A stretch of DNA of 56,737 nucleotides from Corynebacterium vitaeruminis (GTDB taxonomy: Bacteria; Actinomycetota; Actinomycetes; Mycobacteriales; Mycobacteriaceae): the NCBI RefSeq assembly GCF_001054325.1, contig NZ_JVVM01000015.1, positions 1 to 56,737 of the forward strand. The letters are read 5' to 3'. The notes under the pieces are model-generated. The model was not told where the DNA came from and did not search any database. It worked only from the letters and a program-made list of their open reading frames with translations. The position numbers and the translations under genes are program-made. Below, piece by piece: positions 44,009 to 54,177 of this stretch; the first letter of the stretch is position 1; each line of letters begins with the position of its first letter.

Positions 44009-45454
44009 TCAGTCGTTAGTCTCATCCTTCACGGCGTCCGGCGACATCTCTCCAACCAGCCGCAAAAATGCCTCATCGGAAACGATCGGAATGTCCTTCC
44101 GGTGGGCATGCATGGCTTTGCCCGTCAGTTGGTCCGGCGTCACATCCGCCGGTCGGTTGCACACCAGCACCGACGACTCCCGAGTGACCTTCTCCGAGTA
44201 CGCCAGCCCGGCCCGCACACCCGCCGCGATCAGCTCATCCGGGTCCAGCGACACTTCTGGTGCCACGACGAACTCCATGCCCGTCGCGAGCTTCCGCCCC
44301 GGCGTATAGCGGCCGGGGTTCTCCACGGGCCGCGGGGCTTCCATCGCGTCGACACGCACTGCTGAGCGCTGCAGGCCCACAATGTCCTCGCGCAGCTGGT
44401 CAGGCGTGTACATGTTCAGGATTGTGCCCTCGTCGAGCCCGCCCTGTGCGCGGAACAGCGCAAGCGTGGTGGTGACGTCATCCAATGTCCGCACCCGCTC
44501 CGGCACCGAGATGCCGGCAATCGACGCCTCGGGCGAAGGCACATCGAGGCCGTAGGCGCGCGCGACGGCGCGCAGGCGGGCGTCGTCAAGCCGTTTTCCC
44601 TGGCGACGCGCTGTTTCCAACGTATCGGCAATCCGTGCGGGCGCCGGAATCCGCGCGACACGAGTGCGCGTGCGACGACGCCCCCGCTTATTCCGCGCGG
44701 ACCGCTCACGATTCGCTTGACGACGGGCCCTCTTTGCCTCGGCAACTATAAAACCCCAGACCAGCGGCGCATTATGAGCAACCAACGTGCGCCCATCGAG
44801 CGCGTGCGCGAGCTTGGCCTGGATAACCCCGAACTTCGGAGCCCCCTCGAAGTCCGCGGGCTCGAGGCCGTGGAGGTGTGTCGGGCCGGGGTCTTCGGTG
44901 GGATCGATGACGACATGCCAGGTGTCCACGATGTTGCCGTGCGCGTCGGCTGTGGACACTCCCAGACTGACCAGCCGAGATGTCTTGGGATGGATGCCCG
45001 TGGCCTGGATGGACACGATTGCGTAAGGAGCTTCCTCCGCTGACGAGAACTGTTTGTGCTCGTCAGCGGCCTTTGTCGCGGCGGTTTCGGTTGGGGGTGG
45101 GGCAGCTGTACTTGCACCGGTTGCAGCCGCGTTGGTCGTAGCCGTGTCGGTGGTGGCTGCGGACGGTGCGGTTGTAGTCATGTCCGTTGTGGCTGCGTCG
45201 GTTGGGGCCGTGTCGGTGGTGGTTGCGGACGGTGCGGTTGTAGCCGTGTCCGTTGTGGCTGCGTCGGTTGGGGCCGTGTCGGTGGTGGTTGCGGTCGGCG
45301 TGGCTGCGTCCGTTGTAGTGGAAGCCGGTGCAGTTGGTGGCGTTTTCGCGCCCGCTCCCGACGCGCGTTGAGAACGGCGACGATTCCGCCGCCGCCTCTT
45401 CGTTTTAGAAGAGGCCCCAGTCGCATTGCACTCCTCGCGCGCCGATTCAGTCAT
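44009..45454 (-). CDS. DnaQ-like exonuclease-fold protein, catalytic residues lost
   Basis: A 481-residue protein: basic N-terminus, Thr/Ala/Pro/Asp repeats (about 45-110), a DEDD exonuclease-like domain (about 145-310) and a C-terminal BRCT-like segment (VLVCNRPADVTPDQLTGKA). The Exo I motif, normally DxE, reads IVSIQATG; the Exo II Asp after HNAP is missing (LVWGF). It is therefore predicted to be inactive as a nuclease. By synteny it equals the dnaQ-like gene beside murT and leuA in mycobacteria. A DNA-binding or scaffold role is possible. Confidence 0.75.
   Translation of the reverse strand: MTESAREECNATGASSKTKRRRRNRRRSQRASGAGAKTPPTAPASTTTDAATPTATTTDTAPTDAATTDTATTAPSATTTDTAPTDAATTDMTTTAPSAATTDTATTNAAATGASTAAPPPTETAATKAADEHKQFSSAEEAPYAIVSIQATGIHPKTSRLVSLGVSTADAHGNIVDTWHVVIDPTEDPGPTHLHGLEPADFEGAPKFGVIQAKLAHALDGRTLVAHNAPLVWGFIVAEAKRARRQANRERSARNKRGRRRTRTRVARIPAPARIADTLETARRQGKRLDDARLRAVARAYGLDVPSPEASIAGISVPERVRTLDDVTTTLALFRAQGGLDEGTILNMYTPDQLREDIVGLQRSAVRVDAMEAPRPVENPGRYTPGRKLATGMEFVVAPEVSLDPDELIAAGVRAGLAYSEKVTRESSVLVCNRPADVTPDQLTGKAMHAHRKDIPIVSDEAFLRLVGEMSPDAVKDETND
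45130..45310. repeat. 66-bp in-frame tandem repeat in the dnaQ-like gene
   Basis: About two and a half near-identical 66-bp units encode a 22-residue unit beginning TAPTDAATTDTATT on the minus strand. The length is a multiple of three, so slippage would keep the frame and change linker length. Confidence 0.7.
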
Positions 45455-45490
45455 GCCTCAAGACTAGCGGGTGCGCTCACCCGCGGAGAA

Positions 45491-45559
45491 AGTGACCAGC
45501 TTTATAGCACCTTAAGCAAAATTTTTGCGACGAAACTGCTATAAACCTGGTCAGTAACT
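45491..45559. repeat. Palindromic 69-bp element, copy A
   Basis: The left arm AGTGACCAGCTTTATAGCA is complementary to the right-arm TGCTATAAACCTGGTCA with few mismatches, around an inner GCAAAA/TTTTTGC hairpin. It shares ATAAACC-TGGTCAGTAACT with copy B (TAG for TGG) 1.4 kb away. It lies between the dnaQ-like gene and the AbiEi-type gene. Confidence 0.75.
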
Positions 45560-45702
45560 TGGGTGCCCAATCGGAAGGGCCGTGGGCCCGACCACATGGG
45601 TCCCATAAACCACGCAAACCACGCACTCCCCAAAGTTTCTCTCTCCCCCCCCAGCAGGGTACCCAGTCGAAAAGGAATGGAACCGAGAGGACGATTTCTG
45701 CG

Positions 45703-45717
45703 CCTTATTAAATAAGG
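45703..45717. promoter_or_regulatory. Palindrome upstream of the AbiEi-type gene
   Basis: CCTTATT-A-AATAAGG has perfect 7-bp arms, about 87 bp before the start codon, in a 230-bp spacer with no other gene. It is a possible operator for the winged-helix domain encoded next to it. Confidence 0.35.
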
Positions 45718-45803
45718 ATCCCACTAAATAGGGCCACGAACCAAGGCCACGAACAGGGGCCGAAATTACTACGGCAGGGCAATAACCACAGGGCGGGGGA
45801 GAA

Positions 45804-46844
45804 GTGAGAAACAGGAAACGTAAGCAGCTGGTGGCGGATCAGTATGGAATCATTAGGCCGGACAACCAGCCGGGGGACGGATACCGCGAGGTCGCAAAGC
45901 AAACGCGGGCCGGTTATCTGGAGCGACTTTGCCGAGGCCACTATGTAGCCGCGCAAGCCTGGGAAGGGCTCCACCGCGAGGAACGCCTGGCTATTACTGC
46001 TTTGGCGGTGGTCTCCGAGACGTCGTCAGGCGTTATATCGGGAGCTGCAGCGCTGGCCTTGCACGGTTCGTGGGTGCTGGTGCGCGACGCGAAGATCGTG
46101 GTCGTGGGCGGGAGTCAGAAGTTCCACGGCATCGACTATTGCATGCGCCTGCGCTCGGAGATCCATCTGGATCACACACAGGGGCTCGCGGACCGGCGGG
46201 TCGCGGTGCTCGCGCGTGCGGCGTTCGATGAGTGTCGCGTCCGGTTCAGGCAGAAGGGGTCGGAGTCCGTGTCGTGGCGGGCGGCGGTGTTGGCCGTCGA
46301 AGGTGCGCTGCGACATGGCGCCACGCGCGATCAGCTTGAGGAGATGCCAGCGCATTATCCCAGCGTGCGGGGCCAGGAGCTGTTTCACCGTGCGCTTGCG
46401 GTCTGTCATGGTCGCTGCGAAACGCCCGGTGAGGCCCTGACCAAAGCTGCGCTTCTCGAGCTCGGCCTGAAGTTCCACGAGCAAGCCGAAATTTGGACTC
46501 GCGGCACCAGCCACAATCCGCCGCATTTTCTCGCCCGCGTGGATTTTTATATCCCCGACCTGCTGCTTGTCGTGGAGTTCGATGGCCACATCAAGTATTC
46601 GGCGAGCGAGGTCGCGCCGACGCCTGCGGCCCAGTCCGAGCTGCTCACGCGGGAGACTTACCGCGAGCGTTCGCTGCGCACAACGGGGCTCGATGTCGCG
46701 CGGGTGGTGTGGAAAGAAGTGGAATCGCACGCCATTCGCTTATCGACGCTCCGTTCAATCCTCATCGAGCGCGAACGCGTCGTAGCCGCAGGTGGGGTGA
46801 CTTTTCGTGCGGATGTGCGCAATGCCGGTCCGTTGATTGGGTAG
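45804..46844 (+). CDS. AbiEi-type winged-helix protein with nuclease-like C-terminal domain
   Basis: The 346-residue protein has an AbiEi-like N-terminal region (about 1-110: AGYLERLCRGHYVA, SGVISGAAALALHGSWVL) as in type IV antitoxins. Its C-terminal part resembles DUF559/Vsr-type restriction-endonuclease folds: RVDFYIPDLLLVVEFDGHIKYS, then RERSLRTTGLDVARVVWKEV, with D, E-x-D and K in PD-(D/E)xK order. No toxin gene (AbiEii) is adjacent. The GTG start follows GGGGGAG. It stands alone between two palindromic elements and between the dnaQ-like gene and leuA, suggesting a mobile defence or toxin cassette. Confidence 0.7.
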   Translation: MRNRKRKQLVADQYGIIRPDNQPGDGYREVAKQTRAGYLERLCRGHYVAAQAWEGLHREERLAITALAVVSETSSGVISGAAALALHGSWVLVRDAKIVVVGGSQKFHGIDYCMRLRSEIHLDHTQGLADRRVAVLARAAFDECRVRFRQKGSESVSWRAAVLAVEGALRHGATRDQLEEMPAHYPSVRGQELFHRALAVCHGRCETPGEALTKAALLELGLKFHEQAEIWTRGTSHNPPHFLARVDFYIPDLLLVVEFDGHIKYSASEVAPTPAAQSELLTRETYRERSLRTTGLDVARVVWKEVESHAIRLSTLRSILIERERVVAAGGVTFRADVRNAGPLIG

Positions 46845-46900
46845 CGGGGCCAAGGGGCTGTTGGATAATTGGGCCGCTGGATAGTTTGCCCCAAAAAGAA

Positions 46901-46969
46901 ACTGACCCGGTCTATAGCAGATTCGGCCTCAAATTCGGGCCGGAAGCGCAATAAACCTAGTCAGTAACT
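46901..46969. repeat. Palindromic 69-bp element, copy B
   Basis: Left arm ACTGACCCGGTCTATAGCA and right arm ATAAACCTAGTCAGTAACT are imperfect complements around an inner TTCGGCC/GGGCCGGAA stem. It is the same length as copy A. It ends ten bases past the leuA stop, so it may also act as a terminator for both convergent genes. A half-site, AGTTACTGACCTAGTTTAT, occurs at 56647-56665. Confidence 0.75.
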
Positions 46970-46978
46970 CTGTGGAGT

Positions 46979-48866
<1,888 letters not shown>

Positions 48867-48867
<1 letters not shown>

Positions 48868-48914
48868 TAAATCCAAGCCCCGCCGCGGCATAGAAGCAGT
48901 AGTCCGCGTTGCAT
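48867..48914 (-). CDS. leuL: leuA leader peptide
   Basis: A 15-codon frame, MQRGLLLLCRGGAWI, with leucine codons CTA CTG CTT CTA in a row, preceded by AAGG nine bases upstream. It ends at TAA exactly where the strong hairpin begins, about 70 bp before leuA. This is the classic layout for leucine-responsive attenuation. Confidence 0.75.
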
Positions 48915-49040
48915 GTGATGTACCTTACCCCGTTGGTTATATGAATTTCATCATTCGGGGGTTTTAGTGGGGGAAATGTGTTCAAGTTCTGTGCCTCGGG
49001 GTTCCGCGCTGCGAAAGGCATTGCCGACGGCCCTCGCCCG

Positions 49041-49141
49041 CGCACCTCAGCCACCCACCCCACCAACAGCCACGCACCTCAGCCACTCACGCCACCAACA
49101 GCCACCCGTGTCACTCACCTCAGCCACCCGCCCCGCCAATA
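49041..49141. repeat. 32-bp tandem repeat between leuA and yhgE
   Basis: Two near-identical units starting CGCACCTCAGCCAC (49041-49072, 49073-49104) and a degenerate third one. It is non-coding, in the 280-bp spacer between the divergent leuA leader and the YhgE gene. Confidence 0.7.
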
Positions 49142-49154
49142 GTTCTAAAACTAG

Positions 49155-49189
49155 TACCAATGTATTTAGCGGGGTAAAGATGATAGCGT
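49155..49189 (+). promoter_or_regulatory. Promoter of the yhgE pair with shared box
   Basis: A -10 TAGCGT (49184-49189) lies seven bases before the GTG start, giving a leaderless transcript. TACCAATGTA (49155-49164), partly palindromic, overlaps the -35 position and recurs upstream of the sortase gene at 55327, so a common regulator is possible. Confidence 0.4.
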
Positions 49190-49196
49190 CCTAAAG

Positions 49197-51830
49197 GTGC
49201 AAACTAGCTGGTCTATTCTTAAGCGAGACTTGCGCCGTCTCCGCAATAGCCCAAGAGTGTGGGTCATCGTCATCGGCGTGATGATTACCCCTGCCTTGTA
49301 TTCCTGGTTCAACATCCCGGGCTTCTGGGATCCGTATGAGCACACCGAGAACATCGGCGTGGCAATTGTGAATGAGGACAAGGGCGCGAGTTCCACGGTT
49401 ACTGGAAGCCTCAATATCGGTAACCAGGTGGTCAAACAACTAAAAGAAAATCATGAACTGGGCTGGCAGTTCCCCGATGCCGAGAAGGCAGACCGAGATC
49501 TAAAGCGCGGCGAGGTCTACGCCTCAATCACCATTCCGCCGAATTTCTCGCAGGAAATGGTCGATCTGATCCAAGGGCAGGGGCATCCAGCAAAACTGAC
49601 CTACCGCGCTAACCAGAAGATCAACGCAATCTCGCCGCACATCACGGCGCAGGGCGCATCCGGTATGGATGGTCAAATTTCCGCGGCCTTTAATAAGGAG
49701 ATTGCGAAGGCGGTCACCGAGCAGGTCAAGGAAGCCGGCGGCCTGATGCAGGGCCGATTCGACGCTGCCCGCCTCAATTCCGCCGACGCTTTCCAGGATG
49801 TCGCTGATGCGGTGGCTAGTAGTCGTGATGAAGTCGGCGCTATCCAGGAGCAGATTGGCGATCTGCAGCCGACGATTGCGCAGATCAAGAAGACTCTTGG
49901 CAGCGTAGATACGGCTCTCGACGATGCCCAAGATGCGTTGACGCAGGTGCAGGCGATTACTGGTGAGCTCAACAACGAGGTCCTGAATTTCTCCGCGGAT
50001 CTCAACGACGCCTACCTGCAGGGCAGTACCGCCCTGGTAGAGGGCACCGGTAACGCCAATGTCGCGATTGGCGCGATGACCGGCAATCTGCAAGGCGCAA
50101 TTTCCCGTTCGGATTCCGCGACGGCTGCGGCGGAGGACATCGTCAAGCAGGCGGATCAGGTCATTGGCGGTCTGAATTCCCTGTTGGATGCCAGCCCGCT
50201 AAACGGTCCGGATAAACAGGCAATCCAGCGCACCATCGATGCGCTCGACGAGAGCAACGCCACCAATAAAGAGCTGGTGGAGGGCCTGAAGAACGTCTCC
50301 GGCTCGGCGCAGGGAACTCTCGACTCCCTCAACGCCACCAGCGAGGCATTGGCGCAGGCCACCAAGGATGGCAAGGCCGCCTCGGATCAGATCCGCGAGG
50401 CGTCCCAGGACGCGCTCCCGCAGTTGAGCAGGGCGCTTAATCAGCTCAACGCGCGCGTGGGCTCGTACGCGGCGGCGCTCGGCGCGCAAAAGGACACCGT
50501 CAAGGAAACGTCCGCGCTTCTCGACGCTACGAGTGGGCAGCTTTCCGCCGCGAATCAGGTCCTCGATAGCTTCAAGGCTGACCTCGACGGGGTGCGCGAT
50601 GGCCTGGAAACCGCGCGTCTCGATGTTCTTACCCTGGGTACTACCGAAGAGCGCGAAGCCATGAACATGGTCAATGACCTCGACCCCGAGGGAATTTCGC
50701 AGTTCCTGAGCGATCCGGCCGAGATCCAGACTGAGGCCGTGTTCCCGGTGGATCACTACGGCTCGGGTATGGCGGCGCTGTTTACCAACCTGTCGTTGTG
50801 GATTGGTGCGTTCATCCTGATTGTGATTTTCCGCGTGGAAGTTGATGCGGAAGGTTTCAAGGAAATCACGGTCGGCCAGGCGTACATGGGCCGCACCTTG
50901 CTGCTGGGCATCATCGCTATTTTCCAGGCGCTGATTGTCTCCATCGGTGACATTGTCATTGGTGTACAGAATGTCAGCGCGGTTGCGTTCGTCCTCACCT
51001 GTGTCGTGGTGGAGCTATGTTATCTCGCCATTATCTACAGTTTGGTGGCGGCATTTGGCCACGTGGGACGCGGTATCGCCGTGGTGCTCGCGTTTATTCA
51101 AATCCCTGGTGCCGCCGGTCTCTATCCAATTGAGATGACTCCGGACTTCTTCCAGGCAGTGAATCCGTTCTTGCCGTTGACCTACGGTATTGATGCTCTC
51201 CGCGAGACAATTGGTGGTTTCTACTCCAATTACTACCTGAAGAACATGCTCACCTTGATGGTCATGGCAGTGGTCGCCTACGTGGTCGGCTACTGGCTGC
51301 GCCGCAGTCTGTCTTCGGTCAACATTCTGGTTAACCACCAGCTTGAAGAGGGCGGTCTGGTCAACAACGAAGAAGTCCACCTGGTCGGTAGTGGGTACAA
51401 GCTCAGTGACCTGGTCTTCGCGCTGCGCAACCGCGAGGAGTACCAGACGCGAGTCGATGAGCGGATGGAGAACCTGCGTGGCAGCTACACGCTGTTCATG
51501 CGCATTGCCATTGGTGTCGCAGTGGTCGCCCTGGTGGTACTGGGTATTCTGGCTCGCAACTACCCGGATCAGAAGGCCCTCTTCTTCGGTCTAGCCTGCC
51601 TGTTCGTGCTGCTCTGCCTCGCTTACATCGCGGTGCGCGAGTACGTCAAGCAGTCTGTGATTCACGCCCAGGAGCTCAGCGAGCTGTCGGAGGAAGAGCT
51701 GCGTGCCTACATGGAGCACCAGACTTCCCATCCGCATGCGTACTCGTTGGAAAATGCTGGCGATACGTTTGAGCCGCAGACGAAGGTGTCGTCGGCAAGC
51801 GTGAAGACTTCCCCAGAAGGTGAAGCCTAA
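49197..51830 (+). CDS. YhgE/Pip-family membrane protein, first of pair
   Basis: The 877-residue protein has an N-terminal helix (VWVIVIGVMITPALYSWFNI), a large extracytoplasmic coiled-coil region (about 130-500), and a C-terminal ABC-2-like bundle of about six helices, with two extra helices near 760-830. The family includes the Lactococcus phage infection protein Pip and putative exporters linked to type VII secretion. Function is unknown. GTG start, leaderless. It overlaps the next gene by one base (TAATG). Confidence 0.85.
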   Translation: MQTSWSILKRDLRRLRNSPRVWVIVIGVMITPALYSWFNIPGFWDPYEHTENIGVAIVNEDKGASSTVTGSLNIGNQVVKQLKENHELGWQFPDAEKADRDLKRGEVYASITIPPNFSQEMVDLIQGQGHPAKLTYRANQKINAISPHITAQGASGMDGQISAAFNKEIAKAVTEQVKEAGGLMQGRFDAARLNSADAFQDVADAVASSRDEVGAIQEQIGDLQPTIAQIKKTLGSVDTALDDAQDALTQVQAITGELNNEVLNFSADLNDAYLQGSTALVEGTGNANVAIGAMTGNLQGAISRSDSATAAAEDIVKQADQVIGGLNSLLDASPLNGPDKQAIQRTIDALDESNATNKELVEGLKNVSGSAQGTLDSLNATSEALAQATKDGKAASDQIREASQDALPQLSRALNQLNARVGSYAAALGAQKDTVKETSALLDATSGQLSAANQVLDSFKADLDGVRDGLETARLDVLTLGTTEEREAMNMVNDLDPEGISQFLSDPAEIQTEAVFPVDHYGSGMAALFTNLSLWIGAFILIVIFRVEVDAEGFKEITVGQAYMGRTLLLGIIAIFQALIVSIGDIVIGVQNVSAVAFVLTCVVVELCYLAIIYSLVAAFGHVGRGIAVVLAFIQIPGAAGLYPIEMTPDFFQAVNPFLPLTYGIDALRETIGGFYSNYYLKNMLTLMVMAVVAYVVGYWLRRSLSSVNILVNHQLEEGGLVNNEEVHLVGSGYKLSDLVFALRNREEYQTRVDERMENLRGSYTLFMRIAIGVAVVALVVLGILARNYPDQKALFFGLACLFVLLCLAYIAVREYVKQSVIHAQELSELSEEELRAYMEHQTSHPHAYSLENAGDTFEPQTKVSSASVKTSPEGEA

Positions 51831-54172
51831 TGAGAAACGTTCTTGAAATTGTGCGGAACGACTTTCGGGTGATCCGCCAAAACACGATGACCGGAATCAT
51901 GGTTTTCGGTCTGGTGCTGATCCCGCTGCTGTTCACCTGCTTTAACGTGCTGGCCAGCTGGGAGCCGTTTGAGAACACCGAGAAGCTGAAGATTGCGGTC
52001 GCCAGTAATGACCGTGGCCATCGCACGGATATTGGTGCGATTGACCTCAACTTGGGCAATGAGGTGCTGTCGAAGCTGAGCCGTAATCACGACATTGACT
52101 GGCGGATTACGGATTCCGATGACGCCATCGATGGCACCAAGTCCGGTGACTACTACGCGGCAATCGTGCTTCCGGAGAACTTCAGTACCGAACTGATGAC
52201 CTTCTACGTCCGCGGTACCAAGGCGCCGAAGCTGACGCTCTATACGAATGAGAAGAAGAACGCGCTGTCGTCGATCATTACGGGCAAGGGCGCGAGTGGC
52301 GTTATTCAGGAGATTGATAAGAACTTCACGCAGGTCGTCGCCAGCGTTGGTTTGGGCGCAATCACCTCGCTGGATGAGTACCTGGACACCTCCGACTCCA
52401 AGCAGGCACTGACGCGCGTGCAAAACCGCGTTGATGACACCGCCGCGCGACTGCGCACCGGTGCGCAGACTGCTCGTTCGCTGTCCACGCTGGTGGAGAC
52501 CACCGTGCCACTGGTGGAGACCGCGGATTCCATTTTGGAAAACGCTGGCGCACGGATGGACATTCTGCGCAACGGTTCCGGTGACGGCAACGTCGCTGGC
52601 GATTTGGAAGACGCGGTCGGCAATGTTCGCGGCTCGGTTAGCACGGCGCTCGACGCAACGCAGGCGAGCTACGAAGGCGTACGCGACCGGGTCAACGAGC
52701 TTGTCGACGGCAGCCAGGCCACCAGCGGCGCTGCCGCGGATACCTTTGATGCGATGGCGGCCAAGTTCGGCCAGCAGGCCGATGGTCTGACTGCGATGCG
52801 CGACCACCTGGAAGACACCGTTGGGGCAGTGGTTCCGGGTGTCGCTAAGCCGGGCTATGATCGCGCAATCTCCGACTTGAACACCTCAATCGCTCGCACC
52901 CGCGGCCTGCAGGAGAGTTTCTCCGCCGTGGCGGCGGATTTGCGTGGTGGTCGGGATACGGGATCGTCGATAAGCCAGGCGAAGGACGCTTTCACGGCTG
53001 CGATTGCCGCTGTGGAAAATGCCAAGAACTCCTACGAGCAGAACCTGCGCCCGCAGATCGACGCGCTGTCGGAGCCGGTGTCGCGACTGAGCAATGACAT
53101 CGAGGTCATTGGCGAGGACATTCGTGGTATCCGCGGTACGCTTTCTGGTTCGCCGGTGGATACGCTGCGTAAGACCAGCGCTGCCACGATGGGCTTGAGC
53201 AACCGCTTTGATGATCTGGCCGCTCGCTTCGACGAGATCCACAACGCGCTGGAAGAGGCGAAGGACACCGGTGACCTCTCTCGGATTGCTGACGCCATCG
53301 GTGATGATCCAAGTGCCATGGCCGCGCAGCTGGCCGCGCCGGTGCAGGTCGAGGAAGACCCCGTCTTCCCAGTCCAGAGCTTCGGTGCGGGCATGACGCC
53401 GTTCTATGCGACGCTCGCACTGTGGATCGGTGCGCTGCTGTCGTCGGTGCTGATTCGCACCACGGTGCGTAGCCGCGGTGCTCAGAAGGTCGGTGATGAG
53501 GTCGGTGCTGATGAGGTTGAGGCCGCGGTCGATGAGGCGCAGAGCGATGAGGCGGTCGATGAGGCGCAGAGCGATGCAGCCGCTGAGGTCGGCGATGATG
53601 CTGACGCTGAGGCCGACGAGTCCAGCGACCAGCAAATCAACGCTGCCCAGACCGATGACTACACCCGCGCCGAGAAGTACTTCGGCCGGTTCGCCACCTT
53701 CGCCACCGTTGGCCTGGTTCAGGCCACGCTGATGGTGTTGGGACTCCAGGTGTACGTGGGCATCGATCCCGCACACCGATTCCTGATGCTGCTGGCCGGC
53801 TGGATGATCTCGCTGGTGTTCATGATGATCGTCTTCTCGTTCGTCTTCACCTTCGACAACGCCGGCAAGGCCATCTGTGTGCTGTTGCTGGTGATGCAGG
53901 TCTCGGCCGCAGGTGGCGCGTATCCGCTGCCTCTGGTGCCGCAGTGGGTCCAGAACATTAGCCCGTGGCTGCCGGGTACCTACGCGATTGACATGTTCCG
54001 CAGCTCCATCGCCGGTATTTACGAGGCCGACTACTGGAAGCTGATGTTCATGTTGGCACTGTTCATCATCCCGTCGCTGATCCTGGCGCTGGGCCTCCAG
54101 CGCATCTTTGAAAAGGGAATCAACGACATCAAGGACGCAATCGAGGATACGAAGGTGATGGCCACCTCGTAA
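51830..54172 (+). CDS. YhgE/Pip-family membrane protein, second of pair
   Basis: A 780-residue paralogue of the upstream protein with the same layout: N-terminal helix (TGIMVFGLVLIPLLFTCFNV), an extracytoplasmic helical stalk and a C-terminal helix bundle. A very acidic cytoplasmic insert (about 550-605, with VDEAQSDE repeated) interrupts the bundle and is absent in its neighbour. The one-base overlap suggests the two are made together and may form a heteromer. Confidence 0.83.
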   Translation: MRNVLEIVRNDFRVIRQNTMTGIMVFGLVLIPLLFTCFNVLASWEPFENTEKLKIAVASNDRGHRTDIGAIDLNLGNEVLSKLSRNHDIDWRITDSDDAIDGTKSGDYYAAIVLPENFSTELMTFYVRGTKAPKLTLYTNEKKNALSSIITGKGASGVIQEIDKNFTQVVASVGLGAITSLDEYLDTSDSKQALTRVQNRVDDTAARLRTGAQTARSLSTLVETTVPLVETADSILENAGARMDILRNGSGDGNVAGDLEDAVGNVRGSVSTALDATQASYEGVRDRVNELVDGSQATSGAAADTFDAMAAKFGQQADGLTAMRDHLEDTVGAVVPGVAKPGYDRAISDLNTSIARTRGLQESFSAVAADLRGGRDTGSSISQAKDAFTAAIAAVENAKNSYEQNLRPQIDALSEPVSRLSNDIEVIGEDIRGIRGTLSGSPVDTLRKTSAATMGLSNRFDDLAARFDEIHNALEEAKDTGDLSRIADAIGDDPSAMAAQLAAPVQVEEDPVFPVQSFGAGMTPFYATLALWIGALLSSVLIRTTVRSRGAQKVGDEVGADEVEAAVDEAQSDEAVDEAQSDAAAEVGDDADAEADESSDQQINAAQTDDYTRAEKYFGRFATFATVGLVQATLMVLGLQVYVGIDPAHRFLMLLAGWMISLVFMMIVFSFVFTFDNAGKAICVLLLVMQVSAAGGAYPLPLVPQWVQNISPWLPGTYAIDMFRSSIAGIYEADYWKLMFMLALFIIPSLILALGLQRIFEKGINDIKDAIEDTKVMATS

Positions 54173-54177
54173 GTGGC

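Noticed and set aside
45130..45310. CRISPR-like regular repeats
   Set aside because: Units are contiguous, in frame and without unique spacers, and no cas genes are nearby. The 32-bp repeats at 49041 are likewise simple tandems.
44009..45454. Calling the DnaQ-like protein an active proofreading exonuclease
   Set aside because: The acidic residues of Exo I and Exo II are not present where the surrounding motif places them.
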